The notes beneath the pieces are model-generated. The model was given only the letters and a program-made list of their open reading frames with translations, searched no databases and had not been told where the DNA came from. This document shows positions 23,554-33,828 of a DNA stretch of 64,000 nucleotides, piece after piece. The position numbers and the translations under genes are program-made. This DNA comes from an uncultured SAR86 cluster bacterium (lineage in GTDB: Bacteria; Pseudomonadota; Gammaproteobacteria; Magnimaribacterales; D2472): positions 1 through 64,000 of the forward strand of contig CACKRJ010000007.1 of NCBI GenBank assembly GCA_902602595.1, read 5' to 3'. Position 1 is the first letter of the stretch; every line of letters starts with the position of its first letter.

Positions 23554-26500
23554 TTGTTTAATTTAATTGCCTCATCACCGAAAAGATTCTTAAGTATTTT
23601 GATATTTTCAGAAGAAGGCATCAGTTTAAACTCATCTCCAAGCTCTATTATAGCCTCAGAGTCCTCATGAAGAATTTTTAAATGTATTTTACAGTTTCCA
23701 TGCTTCCAGAAATCTCCATTTAAATTTTTTAAACTGGTCATATTGGATTGAATAGAATCATTTGGTAGTTTTCTTGCGTCGATCATGATTGATTTATTAC
23801 CTTGGCTCATTTGCGATTCAAGTGAAGTCACAGTTCCCACTTTCATCTTATACATCCTCCTGTTTAATTCTTTAGATTTGTAATCATCAATTTCAACCGA
23901 CCCAGCGAAAATAAGAATAGAATTTTCCTTTAGTAATAAGTGGTGTTTTTCTAAAACATCGGTGCTAACTGTTCCTTCCATGGTGCCTGTTCCATCATCA
24001 AAACTAATAAAAGCAATTTGTTTATTTGAGCGATCTCTAATTTGTCTGTATGAATTGAGTAAGCCAACTATTTTTGCTCTACTAATGCCATCTGTAACTT
24101 CACCGATCGTATGAGATCTTAAATTTTTGACCATACCCTCGATTGCAATCACTGGATGTCCTGAAAAGTAATATCCAAGCGCATCTCTCTCATGATTAAG
24201 TAAATCTTCTTTCGATAAATCTTTTACATTTACGTATTTTTCATAAGGATCAAATGTTTCTTCCATTGAAGCAAAAAGATCAGATGTTCCGGCCATTTGT
24301 GAGCCGTTTTTTTGTCCTTCTCTCAGCATATCTTCCATACAGGCCAATGCTATGGATCTAGATGGTGCTAATTCATCAAATGCTCCAGCTTTAGTCAGGG
24401 CTTCAATGGATTTTTTACCGCCCAATCGAATATTTACTTTTTTTGTAAGATCAAAGAGATCCTTAAAAGAATGATTTTTTCTAACTTCAATGACATGATC
24501 AATGAAAGAATCTGCTACTCCCTTAATTGCGCCCAATCCATATTTAATATGCAGATCTTCGTTAACATTAAAGTGCTTGTTGCTAGTTTTAATATCTGGA
24601 GTTAATACCATTATTTCCATCTCCTTGCATTCATTAATCAGAGTACTGATCTTATCCGTGTTGCCTAATTCTGTTGAAAGAACAGCTGCCATAAAGTGCT
24701 CAGGAAAATATGTCTTTAAATATGCAGTTTGATAGGACAGCATTGCATAAGCTGCAGAATGAGATTTATTAAAACCATAGCCTGCAAATTTTTCAATTAG
24801 ATCAAATATTTTCTCAGCAGTTGGTTTTTTAATATCATTTTGAGAACATCCATCCACAAATATTTGTCTTTGTTGCTCCATCTCTTCAACTTTCTTTTTA
24901 CCCATAGCTCTGCGTAAAATATCAGCCTGACCAAGGGAATAGCCTGCTAAAACCTGTGCAGCCTGCATAACCTGTTCTTGATACAAAATTACCCCATAGG
25001 TCTCTGATAATACTGGCGCAAGCAATTCGTGAGGAAAAGTTACCTTACTCTTCCCATGCTTTCTATCAACAAATTCGTCATGCATCCCTGATTCCAAAGG
25101 CCCGGGCCTATACAAAGCAAGTAAAGCGACTATCTCTTCAAATTTAGTAGGCTTCAACCTTCGAATCAATTCTCGCATGCCAGTTGACTCTAACTGAAAT
25201 ACAGCAGTAGTTCTCCCAGAGGCAAGTAAATCAAAAACCTTGGGGTCATCTAGAGTGAGAGAATTAAGATCTAAGGTTTTTTCATTTTTTTCACTTAAGT
25301 ATTGATTGATAGTTTTTACTGCTCGATCTATTACTGTAAGAGTTCTTAACCCTAAAAAGTCAAATTTAACCAACCCAATAGTCTCGACATCATCTTTATC
25401 AAACTGAGTCATTAGTGAGTCAGACTGTGGATCGAAGTAAGTAGGACAAAAATCTGCAATTGATCCAGGAGCTATTACTATTCCTCCTGCATGCTTGCCA
25501 ACATTCCTAGCTATTCCCTCAAGCTTATATGCCAAATCAATGATTTCAGAAACTTCCTCCTCATCCTGAATCATTTTCTTGAATATAGGCTGAGCGCTGA
25601 TAGCTTTTTCTAGAGTCATGCCTGGAATGAAGGGTATCATCTTGGAAATTCGATCACCTAAAGCATAAGGTTTGCCTAGAGCTCTTGCTACATCCCTGAC
25701 AACAGCTCGTGCTGCCATTGTTCCAAATGTTGCGATTTGAGATACGGCAGATTTTCCATATTTCTGTCCAACATAATCAATAACCATATCTCTCTTATCC
25801 ATACAAAAATCAATATCAAAATCTGGCATCGATATTCTTTCTGGATTGATAAATCTTTCAAAAAGAAGATTATGTTCAATTGGATCTAGCGCTGTTATCC
25901 CTAAAGCATATGCGACTAGCGAACCAGCTCCAGATCCTCTGCCTGGCCCAACTGGAACATCATTGTCTTTAGACCATTGAATGAAATCTGCTACGATCAA
26001 AAAATAACTTGAAAATCCAGTTGAATGGATTTGTCTTAACTCATAATCTAAACGTTTAAGATAGACTTCTTTTTTCCCTGATGAATATGATTCTATAATT
26101 GCATTTAATTGCTTCTTAGAAAGCTCAGATAAAAAAGAATTAAAATCATGCTCCTCTGGAACTGGATATTCTGGCAAGAAATATTGATCTGTTGTTAGTG
26201 TTACATTACATTTTTGAGCAATGGCTACAGTATTATTTATTAAAGTCTCAGGGTCACAATCGCTAAATAAGTTAGAGATATCCTTTGAAGATTTAAAAAA
26301 TTGCTCGGGACTAAACGACCTCTCACGATTTGCATCATTCAATGTCTTACCGGTATTAATGCATACTTTCGTCTCATGAATATCAAAATCTTCTTTTTGA
26401 GAGAACATAGTGTCATTGGATACAATAAGTGGAATAAGAAATTCAGACGCCAATGGCAAAATACATTGTATAAATTCTTCCTCAAAGCTTTTACCTACCC

Positions 26501-27002
26501 TTTGAAGTTCAATACAAAAATCATCCTGAAAGGTTTCCTTGAAAGAGAGTAATTCTGTTTTTAAATCATGATTCTTTTTAAGTTTAGCTAGATTAAAAAT
26601 AGTTGATGAGGGGCCGCCAGCAATTACTATAATATTTCCTGCACAATTGCTTAAATCTTCAAAAGTTATAGAAATATAGCCATTTTCTTGCTGAAGTTGA
26701 GACTTTGAGATAATACCCATCAAAGACTTTAGCCCTTCATTATTTTTTGCAAGGCAAAGAATTTCACCAAATTCTCCAGTATGCGATTTTAAGTTAAGAG
26801 TCGTGCCTGCTATAGGTTTAATACCTGCTGCCTCTGCCTTCTTAAAAAATTTCACCATACCAAACATATTATTCAGATCAGTAAGAGCGACCGCAGGCAT
26901 ATTTAACTTCTGAGCATTTTCAATAATCTCATTAATTCTAAGCAATCCCCTGGAAATACTAAATTCAGATGAAACTCTAAGATGAATAAAAGAAGTTTGC
27001 AT
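23550..27002 (-). CDS. dnaE: DNA polymerase III alpha subunit
   Basis: The replicative polymerase, 1150 residues from the ATG at 27002 (MQTSFIHLRVSSEFSIS), which lines up with E. coli DnaE. A TTG at 27014 is a possible upstream start. The PHP domain occupies the N-terminal ~280 residues. The catalytic acids lie in PDFDIDFCMDKRD near residue 400, with VGPGRGSGAGSLVAYALGIT before it. Helix-hairpin-helix and OB-fold regions follow, the latter around VKNLRSHTIGEVTDGISRAK. The gene sits between rnhB and accA as in enterobacteria. Confidence 0.98.
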   Translation of the reverse strand: MQTSFIHLRVSSEFSISRGLLRINEIIENAQKLNMPAVALTDLNNMFGMVKFFKKAEAAGIKPIAGTTLNLKSHTGEFGEILCLAKNNEGLKSLMGIISKSQLQQENGYISITFEDLSNCAGNIIVIAGGPSSTIFNLAKLKKNHDLKTELLSFKETFQDDFCIELQRVGKSFEEEFIQCILPLASEFLIPLIVSNDTMFSQKEDFDIHETKVCINTGKTLNDANRERSFSPEQFFKSSKDISNLFSDCDPETLINNTVAIAQKCNVTLTTDQYFLPEYPVPEEHDFNSFLSELSKKQLNAIIESYSSGKKEVYLKRLDYELRQIHSTGFSSYFLIVADFIQWSKDNDVPVGPGRGSGAGSLVAYALGITALDPIEHNLLFERFINPERISMPDFDIDFCMDKRDMVIDYVGQKYGKSAVSQIATFGTMAARAVVRDVARALGKPYALGDRISKMIPFIPGMTLEKAISAQPIFKKMIQDEEEVSEIIDLAYKLEGIARNVGKHAGGIVIAPGSIADFCPTYFDPQSDSLMTQFDKDDVETIGLVKFDFLGLRTLTVIDRAVKTINQYLSEKNEKTLDLNSLTLDDPKVFDLLASGRTTAVFQLESTGMRELIRRLKPTKFEEIVALLALYRPGPLESGMHDEFVDRKHGKSKVTFPHELLAPVLSETYGVILYQEQVMQAAQVLAGYSLGQADILRRAMGKKKVEEMEQQRQIFVDGCSQNDIKKPTAEKIFDLIEKFAGYGFNKSHSAAYAMLSYQTAYLKTYFPEHFMAAVLSTELGNTDKISTLINECKEMEIMVLTPDIKTSNKHFNVNEDLHIKYGLGAIKGVADSFIDHVIEVRKNHSFKDLFDLTKKVNIRLGGKKSIEALTKAGAFDELAPSRSIALACMEDMLREGQKNGSQMAGTSDLFASMEETFDPYEKYVNVKDLSKEDLLNHERDALGYYFSGHPVIAIEGMVKNLRSHTIGEVTDGISRAKIVGLLNSYRQIRDRSNKQIAFISFDDGTGTMEGTVSTDVLEKHHLLLKENSILIFAGSVEIDDYKSKELNRRMYKMKVGTVTSLESQMSQGNKSIMIDARKLPNDSIQSNMTSLKNLNGDFWKHGNCKIHLKILHEDSEAIIELGDEFKLMPSSENIKILKNLFGDEAIKLNK

Positions 27003-27006
27003 AAAA

Positions 27007-27549
27007 TTAAACAATGACTCCTTTGAATGACTTTCGATGAAAGGATGTATAACCTGAATCTTTCAAAGCATTCAGGTGATGGGCAGTTCCATACCCTTTA
27101 TTTTTTGCAAAATTATAAATTGGGTATTTTTTATCTATCTCTTTCATGAAATCATCTCTATGTACTTTAGCTATAATTGAGGCTGCTGAAATTTCTGAAA
27201 TTAGCTTATCACCCCCAATCACTGCCTTACAATTTACCTTAATATTTGGGATAAATTTTCCATCAACATAAACTAAATCTGGTGTAATGGATAAATTCAT
27301 TATAGCTTCTTGCATGGCAAGCAATGTCGCTTGATGAATATTTATCTCATCAATTTTATCATTTGAGACACTGGCAAAACTATAAATAGATTGTTCTTTA
27401 ATTATTTTAGCTAAGGTCTCTCTTTTGACGGAAGAAATTTCCTTCGAGTCTCTTAATCCTGATATAGGATTTTTTAAAATTACTGCTGCAGCTGTCACTG
27501 GACCAGCTAAACACCCTCTTCCCACTTCATCAACCCCAGCAATAATCAC
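27007..27549 (-). CDS. rnhB: Ribonuclease HII
   Basis: It removes ribonucleotides and RNA primers from DNA. The product is 180 residues. It starts with GVDEVGRGCLAGPVTAAAVI, carrying the metal-binding Asp and Glu, and has VYVDGKFIP, SAASIIAKVHRDDFM and YPIYNFAKNKGYGTAHH. The start is GTG at 27549 and overlaps the lpxB stop as GTGA. It lies between lpxB and dnaE as usual. Confidence 0.97.
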   Translation of the reverse strand: MIIAGVDEVGRGCLAGPVTAAAVILKNPISGLRDSKEISSVKRETLAKIIKEQSIYSFASVSNDKIDEINIHQATLLAMQEAIMNLSITPDLVYVDGKFIPNIKVNCKAVIGGDKLISEISAASIIAKVHRDDFMKEIDKKYPIYNFAKNKGYGTAHHLNALKDSGYTSFHRKSFKGVIV

Positions 27550-28670
27550 AATAGATCATTAATTGCGTTTGCAGCAACTTCAAAACCTTCTCCACGCATA
27601 GAGTTGTTGATCTCTGATAGATAAGATTGATAGTGCTCAGGCTCAGAAGATATTTTAGAAAAACTACTAACAATTGATTCAGGCGTTAAATCATATTGAA
27701 TTAATTCAGGAAAAATATGCTTCTGAAGAAGCAGGTTTGGCAGCCCAACAAATGGCGTTCTAACCAGACGACTTAAAATTGCATAATTTAGCTTATTTGT
27801 TTTATAACAAATAATTGGAACTGAGCCTAAAACAGCAGCTTCTAACGAAGCTGTTCCTGATGTAACAATTGAAATTGAAGATAAGCTAAGAAAATCTTGG
27901 GCTGAATCAATGGAGAGCCTGTATGGGATTTTATTAATGCCTTTTGTTGATTGAATCATCTCAGCTAATTTTTCATTTGCAGCTGGTATTAAAAAATATC
28001 TATTTGAATTTGAATTAACGAGTTTTTTTGCTGCAGCAACATAAACTGGCATCAATTGAGAAATTTCACTTGCTCTGCTTCCTGGCAAGATACTAATAAA
28101 GTCTTTTGAAGAGTCTAAACTGTATTTTGAAATAAGCTCTTTGTTTTTTTTAGGCTTTAATTGGCTAAATGGATGACCCAAAAAAAAGCTGTCCATATTT
28201 TTTTTATCATAAAAATTACACTCAAACTTAAATAAGCACATTGTTAAATCCACATATGCTCGGATGGCTTTCATTCTATTTTCTCTCCATCCCCAGACTG
28301 AGGGGCTTACTACCTGAATTGTCTTGATATTTTTTTGTTTGAGCTTTTTATGAAAAAACATATTGAAATCAGGCGAATCAACGCCAATGAAAATGTCTAT
28401 ATCATTTAAAAAAAAAAGATTTAATAGCTTTTTTCTAATTGATAGAATTTTAGGAAGTTTGATTAATGGGTCAATTAAGCCCATTACATGAAGATCCTGA
28501 TAATCAATTTCTGGAGGTGTAGCAATGGTATTAGCGTTCACCTCAGGCCCACCTAAACCATAAAGATCAACCTCAAAGATGTTTTTCAATGATTTTACAA
28601 GGTTTGATCCCAGTCTATCTCCTGAGTGCTCGGCAGCAATGATGCCTACTTTTATCTTCTTTTTTGACAC
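27546..28670 (-). CDS. lpxB: Lipid-A-disaccharide synthase
   Basis: A GT19 glycosyltransferase that joins UDP-diacylglucosamine and lipid X in lipid A synthesis at the inner membrane. The product is 374 residues. Motifs include IIAAEHSGDRLGSNLVKSL, VSPSVWGWRENRMKAI, FFLGHPFSQL, ILPGSRASEISQLMPVY and SIVTSGTASLEAAVLGSVPI. The start is GTG, placed immediately after the lpxA stop (TAGGTG). It belongs to the lpxD-fabZ-lpxA-lpxB set. Confidence 0.97.
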   Translation of the reverse strand: MSKKKIKVGIIAAEHSGDRLGSNLVKSLKNIFEVDLYGLGGPEVNANTIATPPEIDYQDLHVMGLIDPLIKLPKILSIRKKLLNLFFLNDIDIFIGVDSPDFNMFFHKKLKQKNIKTIQVVSPSVWGWRENRMKAIRAYVDLTMCLFKFECNFYDKKNMDSFFLGHPFSQLKPKKNKELISKYSLDSSKDFISILPGSRASEISQLMPVYVAAAKKLVNSNSNRYFLIPAANEKLAEMIQSTKGINKIPYRLSIDSAQDFLSLSSISIVTSGTASLEAAVLGSVPIICYKTNKLNYAILSRLVRTPFVGLPNLLLQKHIFPELIQYDLTPESIVSSFSKISSEPEHYQSYLSEINNSMRGEGFEVAANAINDLL

Positions 28671-29438
28671 CTATCTTAGTAAGCCTCTTTCAGATCTCTC
28701 GATGGAAGAAATAAAAGTTATAAGTGCTGGATTATTATCCTTATTTAACGCATGCAAGCGTTTAATTGCATCATCCAAAGAATAGCCTTTTCTATAAATA
28801 ATCCTATAGGCTTTTTTTACTAAGTTTACTGAATCAGTATCAAAATTATTTCGCTGCATTCCAATTGTATTTAAGCCTATTGGCCTAGCAGGATTAGCTG
28901 CAACTTTTACAAATGCTGGCACATCCATAGTAATCAATGTATTCAAACCTGTGAAAGAGAGATCACCCAACTTACAAAACTGATGAACTAAAGTATATCC
29001 GGCCAATGTAACATTATTTCCAACCTCAACATGTCCTGCTAATGCTGCATTGTTGGCAAAAACATTTTGATTTCCGACGATACAATCATGAGCAATATGC
29101 GAAAAAGCCATAAATAAATTTTCATCGCCTATTACTGTTTTAGATTTGTCTTGGACTGTTCCCCTGTGAACAGTAACCCCTTCTCTAAAAATATTCTTCT
29201 TTCCAATTTCAAGAGTAGTCTCTTCACCAGCATATTTTTTATCTGGTGTATCTTCCCCAATAGTAGAAAATTGATAAAAAATATTTCCCTCACTAATTTT
29301 AGCAGGTCCTTTTATAACAACATGTGAATGAAGAATACAATTAGGTCCAATCTCAACATTAGAGCCTATAACGCAAAAGGGACCAATTTTAACTGAACTA
29401 TCAATCTTTGCGGAGGGATCAATTGCAGAATTTAACAT
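28671..29438 (-). CDS. lpxA: UDP-N-acetylglucosamine acyltransferase
   Basis: The first step of lipid A synthesis. The product is 255 residues from the ATG at 29438, 2 bases after the fabZ stop. A TTG at 29462 would add eight residues overlapping fabZ. The left-handed beta-helix hexapeptide repeats run through IDSSVKIGPFCVIGSNVEIG and on. The catalytic His lies in FMAFSHIAHDCIVGNQNVF. The C-terminal helical part SYRIIYRKGYSLDDAI-like region (actual AYRIIYRKGYSLDDAIK) completes the family pattern. Confidence 0.97.
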   Translation of the reverse strand: MLNSAIDPSAKIDSSVKIGPFCVIGSNVEIGPNCILHSHVVIKGPAKISEGNIFYQFSTIGEDTPDKKYAGEETTLEIGKKNIFREGVTVHRGTVQDKSKTVIGDENLFMAFSHIAHDCIVGNQNVFANNAALAGHVEVGNNVTLAGYTLVHQFCKLGDLSFTGLNTLITMDVPAFVKVAANPARPIGLNTIGMQRNNFDTDSVNLVKKAYRIIYRKGYSLDDAIKRLHALNKDNNPALITFISSIERSERGLLR

Positions 29439-29440
29439 GT

Positions 29441-29881
29441 TTATTTTGCTCGATCTGCGCAAAGAATTATTGCTTCACAAACGTTTTTACCTTTTGCTTC
29501 AGCTTTGCAGTTAAACTTCCAAATTCCTCGTTTTTCTGAGCAAATACTTGCATGTAAATCTATTGTATCTCCAGGACCAACAGAATTTTTAAATCTTACT
29601 TTATCAGCGCCGGCAAAATAATAAATGCTTCCTTCTTCAGGGGTTTTACTCATAGTCATAAATCCTAGGATGCCTGCTGCCTGAGCTAAAGCTTCAATTA
29701 TCAAAACACCAGGCATTATTGGCATATTTGGAAAATGTCCATTGAATATTTCGTCATCAATCAAAAGATTTTTTTGAGCATGAATTTTGTCTCCTAATTC
29801 TACAGAAATTATTTTATCGACAAATAAAAAAGGTTCTCTATGTGGTAGATGCTTTAATATATCTGAAAATTGAAAAGTCAT
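29441..29881 (-). CDS. fabZ: 3-hydroxyacyl-ACP dehydratase
   Basis: A hotdog-fold dehydratase of fatty acid elongation, which also supplies lipid A acyl chains. The product is 146 residues from the ATG at 29881, preceded by AAGGAA. The longer frame to 29926 overlaps lpxD. The catalytic motif FNGHFPNMPIMPGVLIIEAL contains the His and the later Glu. The start DILKHLPHREPFLFVDKI is typical. It lies between lpxD and lpxA. Confidence 0.97.
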   Translation of the reverse strand: MTFQFSDILKHLPHREPFLFVDKIISVELGDKIHAQKNLLIDDEIFNGHFPNMPIMPGVLIIEALAQAAGILGFMTMSKTPEEGSIYYFAGADKVRFKNSVGPGDTIDLHASICSEKRGIWKFNCKAEAKGKNVCEAIILCADRAK

Positions 29882-29882
29882 T

Positions 29883-30809
29883 TTATTTCCTTTTTTTAAT
29901 GAAAACAGAGGATTTGGCCCAATCATTGTGTTCTTGAGCTGGCATTATACCGACATAATTTCCTGATTTTTTGATACTTTTAGTAATAAGAGTATGCGCG
30001 CCTATGAATACATCATCAGCAATTTCAAGATGCCCAAGGATGCCTGAAAGCCCTCCCATCTGAAGATTTTTTCCAATAATAGTAGAGCCGGCAATTGCAC
30101 AAGATGCGGCAATAGCAGAGTTTTCTCCAAGAATTACATTATGAGCAACATGAACTTGATTATCTAACTTAACTCCATCATGGATTTCAGTATTTTCTAT
30201 GGCTCCCCTGTCAATAGTACAGCCCGCTCCAATCTCAACATTGTCTCCTATGATTAATTTACCTAATTGTTCAATCTTGATATATCTTTTTTTATCAGGC
30301 GCATATCCAAAACCATCCGAACCAAGCACCGCATTAGAATGAACAATTGTATGTTTCCCAATTTCAACATTCATAACCAACGAGGTGTTTGCATGCAATA
30401 TGGAGTTTCTACCTATTTTGCATTCGGGACCTATATAAACATTGGGGCCGATTATTGCTGAATCATCCACTTCAGCTGATTCATGGACAAAGTAAGAAAC
30501 AGATTTATCTGTGTAGGGATTTTGATGCTTTGAAAACAATGAAGAAATTATTGCATAAGCCGAATATGGATCATCTGTAATGATTCCTGGGGTTTCAAGC
30601 TGATTAGATAATTCCGAGCTGACAATAATTGCAGAAGCAGACGACTCTTTTAAAAATTTTTTGTATTTGGGGTTAGCTAAAAAAGAAATGCATCCAGAGG
30701 ATGCATTTTGAATAGTAGCTATGTTGCTAATGACGACCTCAGGATCGCCAACCAATTTACCTTTAACTTTATCAGCTAGGTCTTTAAGGCTATACGATGG
30801 CCGAGACAA
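29883..30809 (-). CDS. lpxD: UDP-3-O-(3-hydroxyacyl)glucosamine N-acyltransferase
   Basis: It adds the N-linked acyl chain in lipid A synthesis. The product is 308 residues and starts with TTG at 30809, 2 bases after the ompH stop. No ATG lies near, and SYSLKDLADKVKGKLVGDPE aligns with the LpxD N-terminus. The uridine-binding N-domain includes SFLANPKYKKFLKES. The hexapeptide helix contains VHSNAVLGSDGFGYAPDKK and the catalytic-type His in DNQVHVAHNVILGENSAIA. Confidence 0.96.
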   Translation of the reverse strand: MSRPSYSLKDLADKVKGKLVGDPEVVISNIATIQNASSGCISFLANPKYKKFLKESSASAIIVSSELSNQLETPGIITDDPYSAYAIISSLFSKHQNPYTDKSVSYFVHESAEVDDSAIIGPNVYIGPECKIGRNSILHANTSLVMNVEIGKHTIVHSNAVLGSDGFGYAPDKKRYIKIEQLGKLIIGDNVEIGAGCTIDRGAIENTEIHDGVKLDNQVHVAHNVILGENSAIAASCAIAGSTIIGKNLQMGGLSGILGHLEIADDVFIGAHTLITKSIKKSGNYVGIMPAQEHNDWAKSSVFIKKRK

Positions 30810-30811
30810 AC

Positions 30812-31345
30812 TTAATTGCTGTCTTCGCCATTTGCCGCAGCGACGTCAAGCATTGATGTTACATCATCGGTAAGATCAAGAGCTGTATCAGCAAATAAAA
30901 CATTTTCTCTTCCGAGAAGTAATTTAACTTCTTTAGCAGCAATTAATTCAGAAAGAATTTTTTGAAGAGAAGGATTTAAATCTCTAAATATCTTATCAGC
31001 AGTTTCACTTTGTTTTGCTTGAACCTTGCCAACAATAAACTCTATATCCTTTCCTTTTTCCTGAATATCTCTTTGCATATCAGCTATTTCTTCTTGTGAT
31101 AGAGTTTCAGCATCTTTTTGTAATTTTTCAGCGATAGTCTGACGCTCAGATTGCAATAAAGTAGCTCTTTCAATATTAGCTGCATAGTCTGTTTCTTCTT
31201 CTAAAGCCTTAAAAGCATCTTGAGCAACTTGAGTAGCTAGTACTGCATTACGCATATCAATTACAGCTACGCCTTCTGTAGCAAAAGCTGGGATAGCGAC
31301 AAGCAATGATGCAATTAATAATGGAACAAATAATAATTTTTTCAT
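30812..31345 (-). CDS. skp: OmpH/Skp-family periplasmic chaperone
   Basis: The product is 177 residues with a signal peptide (MKKLLFVPLLIASLLVAIPA, cleavage after AFA). The mature part begins GVAVIDMRNAVLATQVAQDA and is a long charged helical region, about 60-130, forming the Skp tentacles. It escorts outer-membrane proteins to BamA, the gene upstream. The last ~30 residues (FADTALDLTDDVTSMLDVAA) are the usual C-terminal strand and tail. It lies in the bamA-skp-lpxD order. A 63-base gap from bamA may hold an internal promoter, but I see no good one. Confidence 0.92.
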   Translation of the reverse strand: MKKLLFVPLLIASLLVAIPAFATEGVAVIDMRNAVLATQVAQDAFKALEEETDYAANIERATLLQSERQTIAEKLQKDAETLSQEEIADMQRDIQEKGKDIEFIVGKVQAKQSETADKIFRDLNPSLQKILSELIAAKEVKLLLGRENVLFADTALDLTDDVTSMLDVAAANGEDSN

Positions 31346-31408
31346 CTTTAACCCCTTAAATGGTTGTTACATTTTATATCAATTGAAATAAAAAACACTA
31401 ACTAATCT

Positions 31409-33820
31409 CTAAAACACCTGTCCTATGGTGAACTGGAATTCTTCAGTTCTATCAAACGGCCCATCATTAAAAGGCTGAGAAAAGCTAAAGCTCATAGGAC
31501 CAAATCCTGTAATCCAAGTGACTCCAACTCCTATTGAATATCTTAAATCTTCGACTGAGGGCTCAAAACAATTGATTTGATAATCTTGGCAATCGGTAGA
31601 GAAAACATTACCAAAGTCTATAAAGAATGCTGATCGCATTGATCTTTGATCTTCAACCATAGGTAATTTGAAGATTAATTGAAGACTGCCTTCGACTAAA
31701 AAATTTCCTCCAATTGGATCTCTCAATTGCTGAAAAGCATAGGGATTTTGAGCTATGGAATCTGGCTCTCCATCACCGTCAGTATCAATAATTAATGGGC
31801 ACTCACCGGTCTCTGCATCAAATTCGTAGCATGGTGAAGGCGTTACCCTTGGACCCAATGTATTTGATTCAAATCCCCTCAATGAACGAGGGCCACCTGA
31901 GTAGAAATTTTCAAAGAAAGGAGTCACTTTCGTATCTCCATATGCCCCTGTGTATCCTAGCTCACCATCGAATCCAAAAACAAGATTAGCATAACCTAAT
32001 GGACGATAAAATTTTTGCCGTATATTTGTTTTAAAATAAGTAAGATCGCTGCCAGGTATGGTAGCTTGCAGCATTATGTCTGTTGAAGATCCATAAGTGG
32101 GAAACATACCTCTATTTAGGGTGATTCTTGACCAAACAGCTTGAGCTTTGAAAACATCAAATACTGTTCCCTCTGATGCAAGGAAGTCTGCTATCTCTCT
32201 TGAAGGAAGGGAGCCTGAATCAATATCGGTATTATCAAAATTCAGATTTAAGCCTACTCTTTGTGTATCACTTATAGGATAGCCAAACTGGATACCACCA
32301 CCCATTGAATTTGTAAGATAATTCGCAACATTAAACTCACCATAATCAGTTTCTCGAAAATAAAGGCTATAGCCTCTGCTGACTCCATCCATTGTATAAT
32401 ATGGATCAAAGAAAGATATGTTGTAAGATTCTTGATAAACACTTTTGTTGACGCCTAGATTAAACCTATTCCCACTGCCAAGAAAGTTATTATCTGATAA
32501 ATTTAAACCCAAATTCATGCCAAAATCACTATAGCCTATTGAGCCTCCAACGCTAGAAGTGCTCTCTTCCTCAACAGTAAACTCAATATCAACTTGATCT
32601 TCTGTGCCTGGTACAGGAATTGTCTCTACATTAACTTCTTTAAAAAAACCCAGCCTTTCTAGACGAACTTTCGATCCTTCAATCAAATTATCAGAAGCCC
32701 ATGCTCCCTCAAATTGGCGCATTTCTCTTCGGAGAACCTCATCATTTGTTAAATAATTCCCTGAAAATGAAATCTTCCTTGCATACGTTCTGCTTCCAGG
32801 TTGAACGAGAAAGAATAAAGAGACAGTATTGTCATCTTCACTAATTTCAGGATTTCCAACAACTTCAGCAAACGTATAACCTTCATTTCCGAGAAGATTA
32901 ACAAAATATTCTTCAATTTGAGTAATTTGTGCTTGAGAATAAATTTGATCTTTTTGACTATCAATCACAGGGGTATAGATTTGTTCATTCAATGGCATGT
33001 CGCCAATAACAGTTACTTCATCAATTGAATACTGCTCTCCTTCGCTAACACTCAAGGTTATAAAAATATCCTTTTTATCTTTTGAGACAGAAACTTGAGA
33101 GGATTCAATTGAAAATTTTAAATATCCTCGGTCTAGATAAAAAGATTCTAAGTTTTCTATGTCACCTTCTAATTTTTCTTTTGAATATTTATCTTTATTT
33201 GATAAGAATGAATACCATTTGCCTTCTTTAAGCTCAAAACTAACCATCAAATCTTCGTCAGAAAAAAGCTCATTGCCGATGATGTTAACTTTTTTTATTT
33301 TAGCGCTTTCACCTTCATCAATAATAATTTTTAACTCAATGGTATTTCTTGGCTTATCAATTGTTTCAATCTCAACATCAGCACCATATCTACCTTGCGA
33401 TGCATATTGCCTGACTAGCTCGCTCTTCATACCATTTAAGGTAGAGCGCTTATAAACTTGCCCCTCTGCAATACCGGCGCCTTCAAGCCCTTTAAGTAAA
33501 TCCTCTGATTTTAAGGCTTTGTTGCCTTCAAGCTCAATCGCAGAAATAGATGGTCTTTCAAGAACACTGATAATCAAAGCATTTCCATCTTTACCAATTT
33601 GGATATCATTAAATTGAGCAGTTGCAAACAGTGCTCTAGAAATTTCAGAAACTTTTCCTTGACTCATTGTATCGCCAACATTCACCGGTATAGCAGTGAA
33701 GATGCTGCCAATAGAAACTCTTTGCAAACCAACTATTCTAATATCAGTAATCAAGAACTCATCAAAAGCAGTAGCTGAAAATGATATGAAAGCAAGAAAG
33801 TAAAGGGTTATATTTTTCAT
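31409..33820 (-). CDS. bamA: Outer membrane protein assembly factor BamA
   Basis: The central insertase of outer-membrane beta-barrels. The product is 803 residues. A signal peptide of about 18 residues (ending SATAFDEF) precedes five POTRA domains to about residue 420. The first POTRA starts FLITDIRIVGLQRVSIGSIF. The C-terminal 16-strand barrel carries the conserved SGGPRSLRGFESNTLGPR lid loop and ends in FTIGQVF, with the terminal Phe that is the outer-membrane sorting signal. It sits between rseP and skp. Confidence 0.98.
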   Translation of the reverse strand: MKNITLYFLAFISFSATAFDEFLITDIRIVGLQRVSIGSIFTAIPVNVGDTMSQGKVSEISRALFATAQFNDIQIGKDGNALIISVLERPSISAIELEGNKALKSEDLLKGLEGAGIAEGQVYKRSTLNGMKSELVRQYASQGRYGADVEIETIDKPRNTIELKIIIDEGESAKIKKVNIIGNELFSDEDLMVSFELKEGKWYSFLSNKDKYSKEKLEGDIENLESFYLDRGYLKFSIESSQVSVSKDKKDIFITLSVSEGEQYSIDEVTVIGDMPLNEQIYTPVIDSQKDQIYSQAQITQIEEYFVNLLGNEGYTFAEVVGNPEISEDDNTVSLFFLVQPGSRTYARKISFSGNYLTNDEVLRREMRQFEGAWASDNLIEGSKVRLERLGFFKEVNVETIPVPGTEDQVDIEFTVEEESTSSVGGSIGYSDFGMNLGLNLSDNNFLGSGNRFNLGVNKSVYQESYNISFFDPYYTMDGVSRGYSLYFRETDYGEFNVANYLTNSMGGGIQFGYPISDTQRVGLNLNFDNTDIDSGSLPSREIADFLASEGTVFDVFKAQAVWSRITLNRGMFPTYGSSTDIMLQATIPGSDLTYFKTNIRQKFYRPLGYANLVFGFDGELGYTGAYGDTKVTPFFENFYSGGPRSLRGFESNTLGPRVTPSPCYEFDAETGECPLIIDTDGDGEPDSIAQNPYAFQQLRDPIGGNFLVEGSLQLIFKLPMVEDQRSMRSAFFIDFGNVFSTDCQDYQINCFEPSVEDLRYSIGVGVTWITGFGPMSFSFSQPFNDGPFDRTEEFQFTIGQVF

Positions 33821-33828
33821 TGCAAATG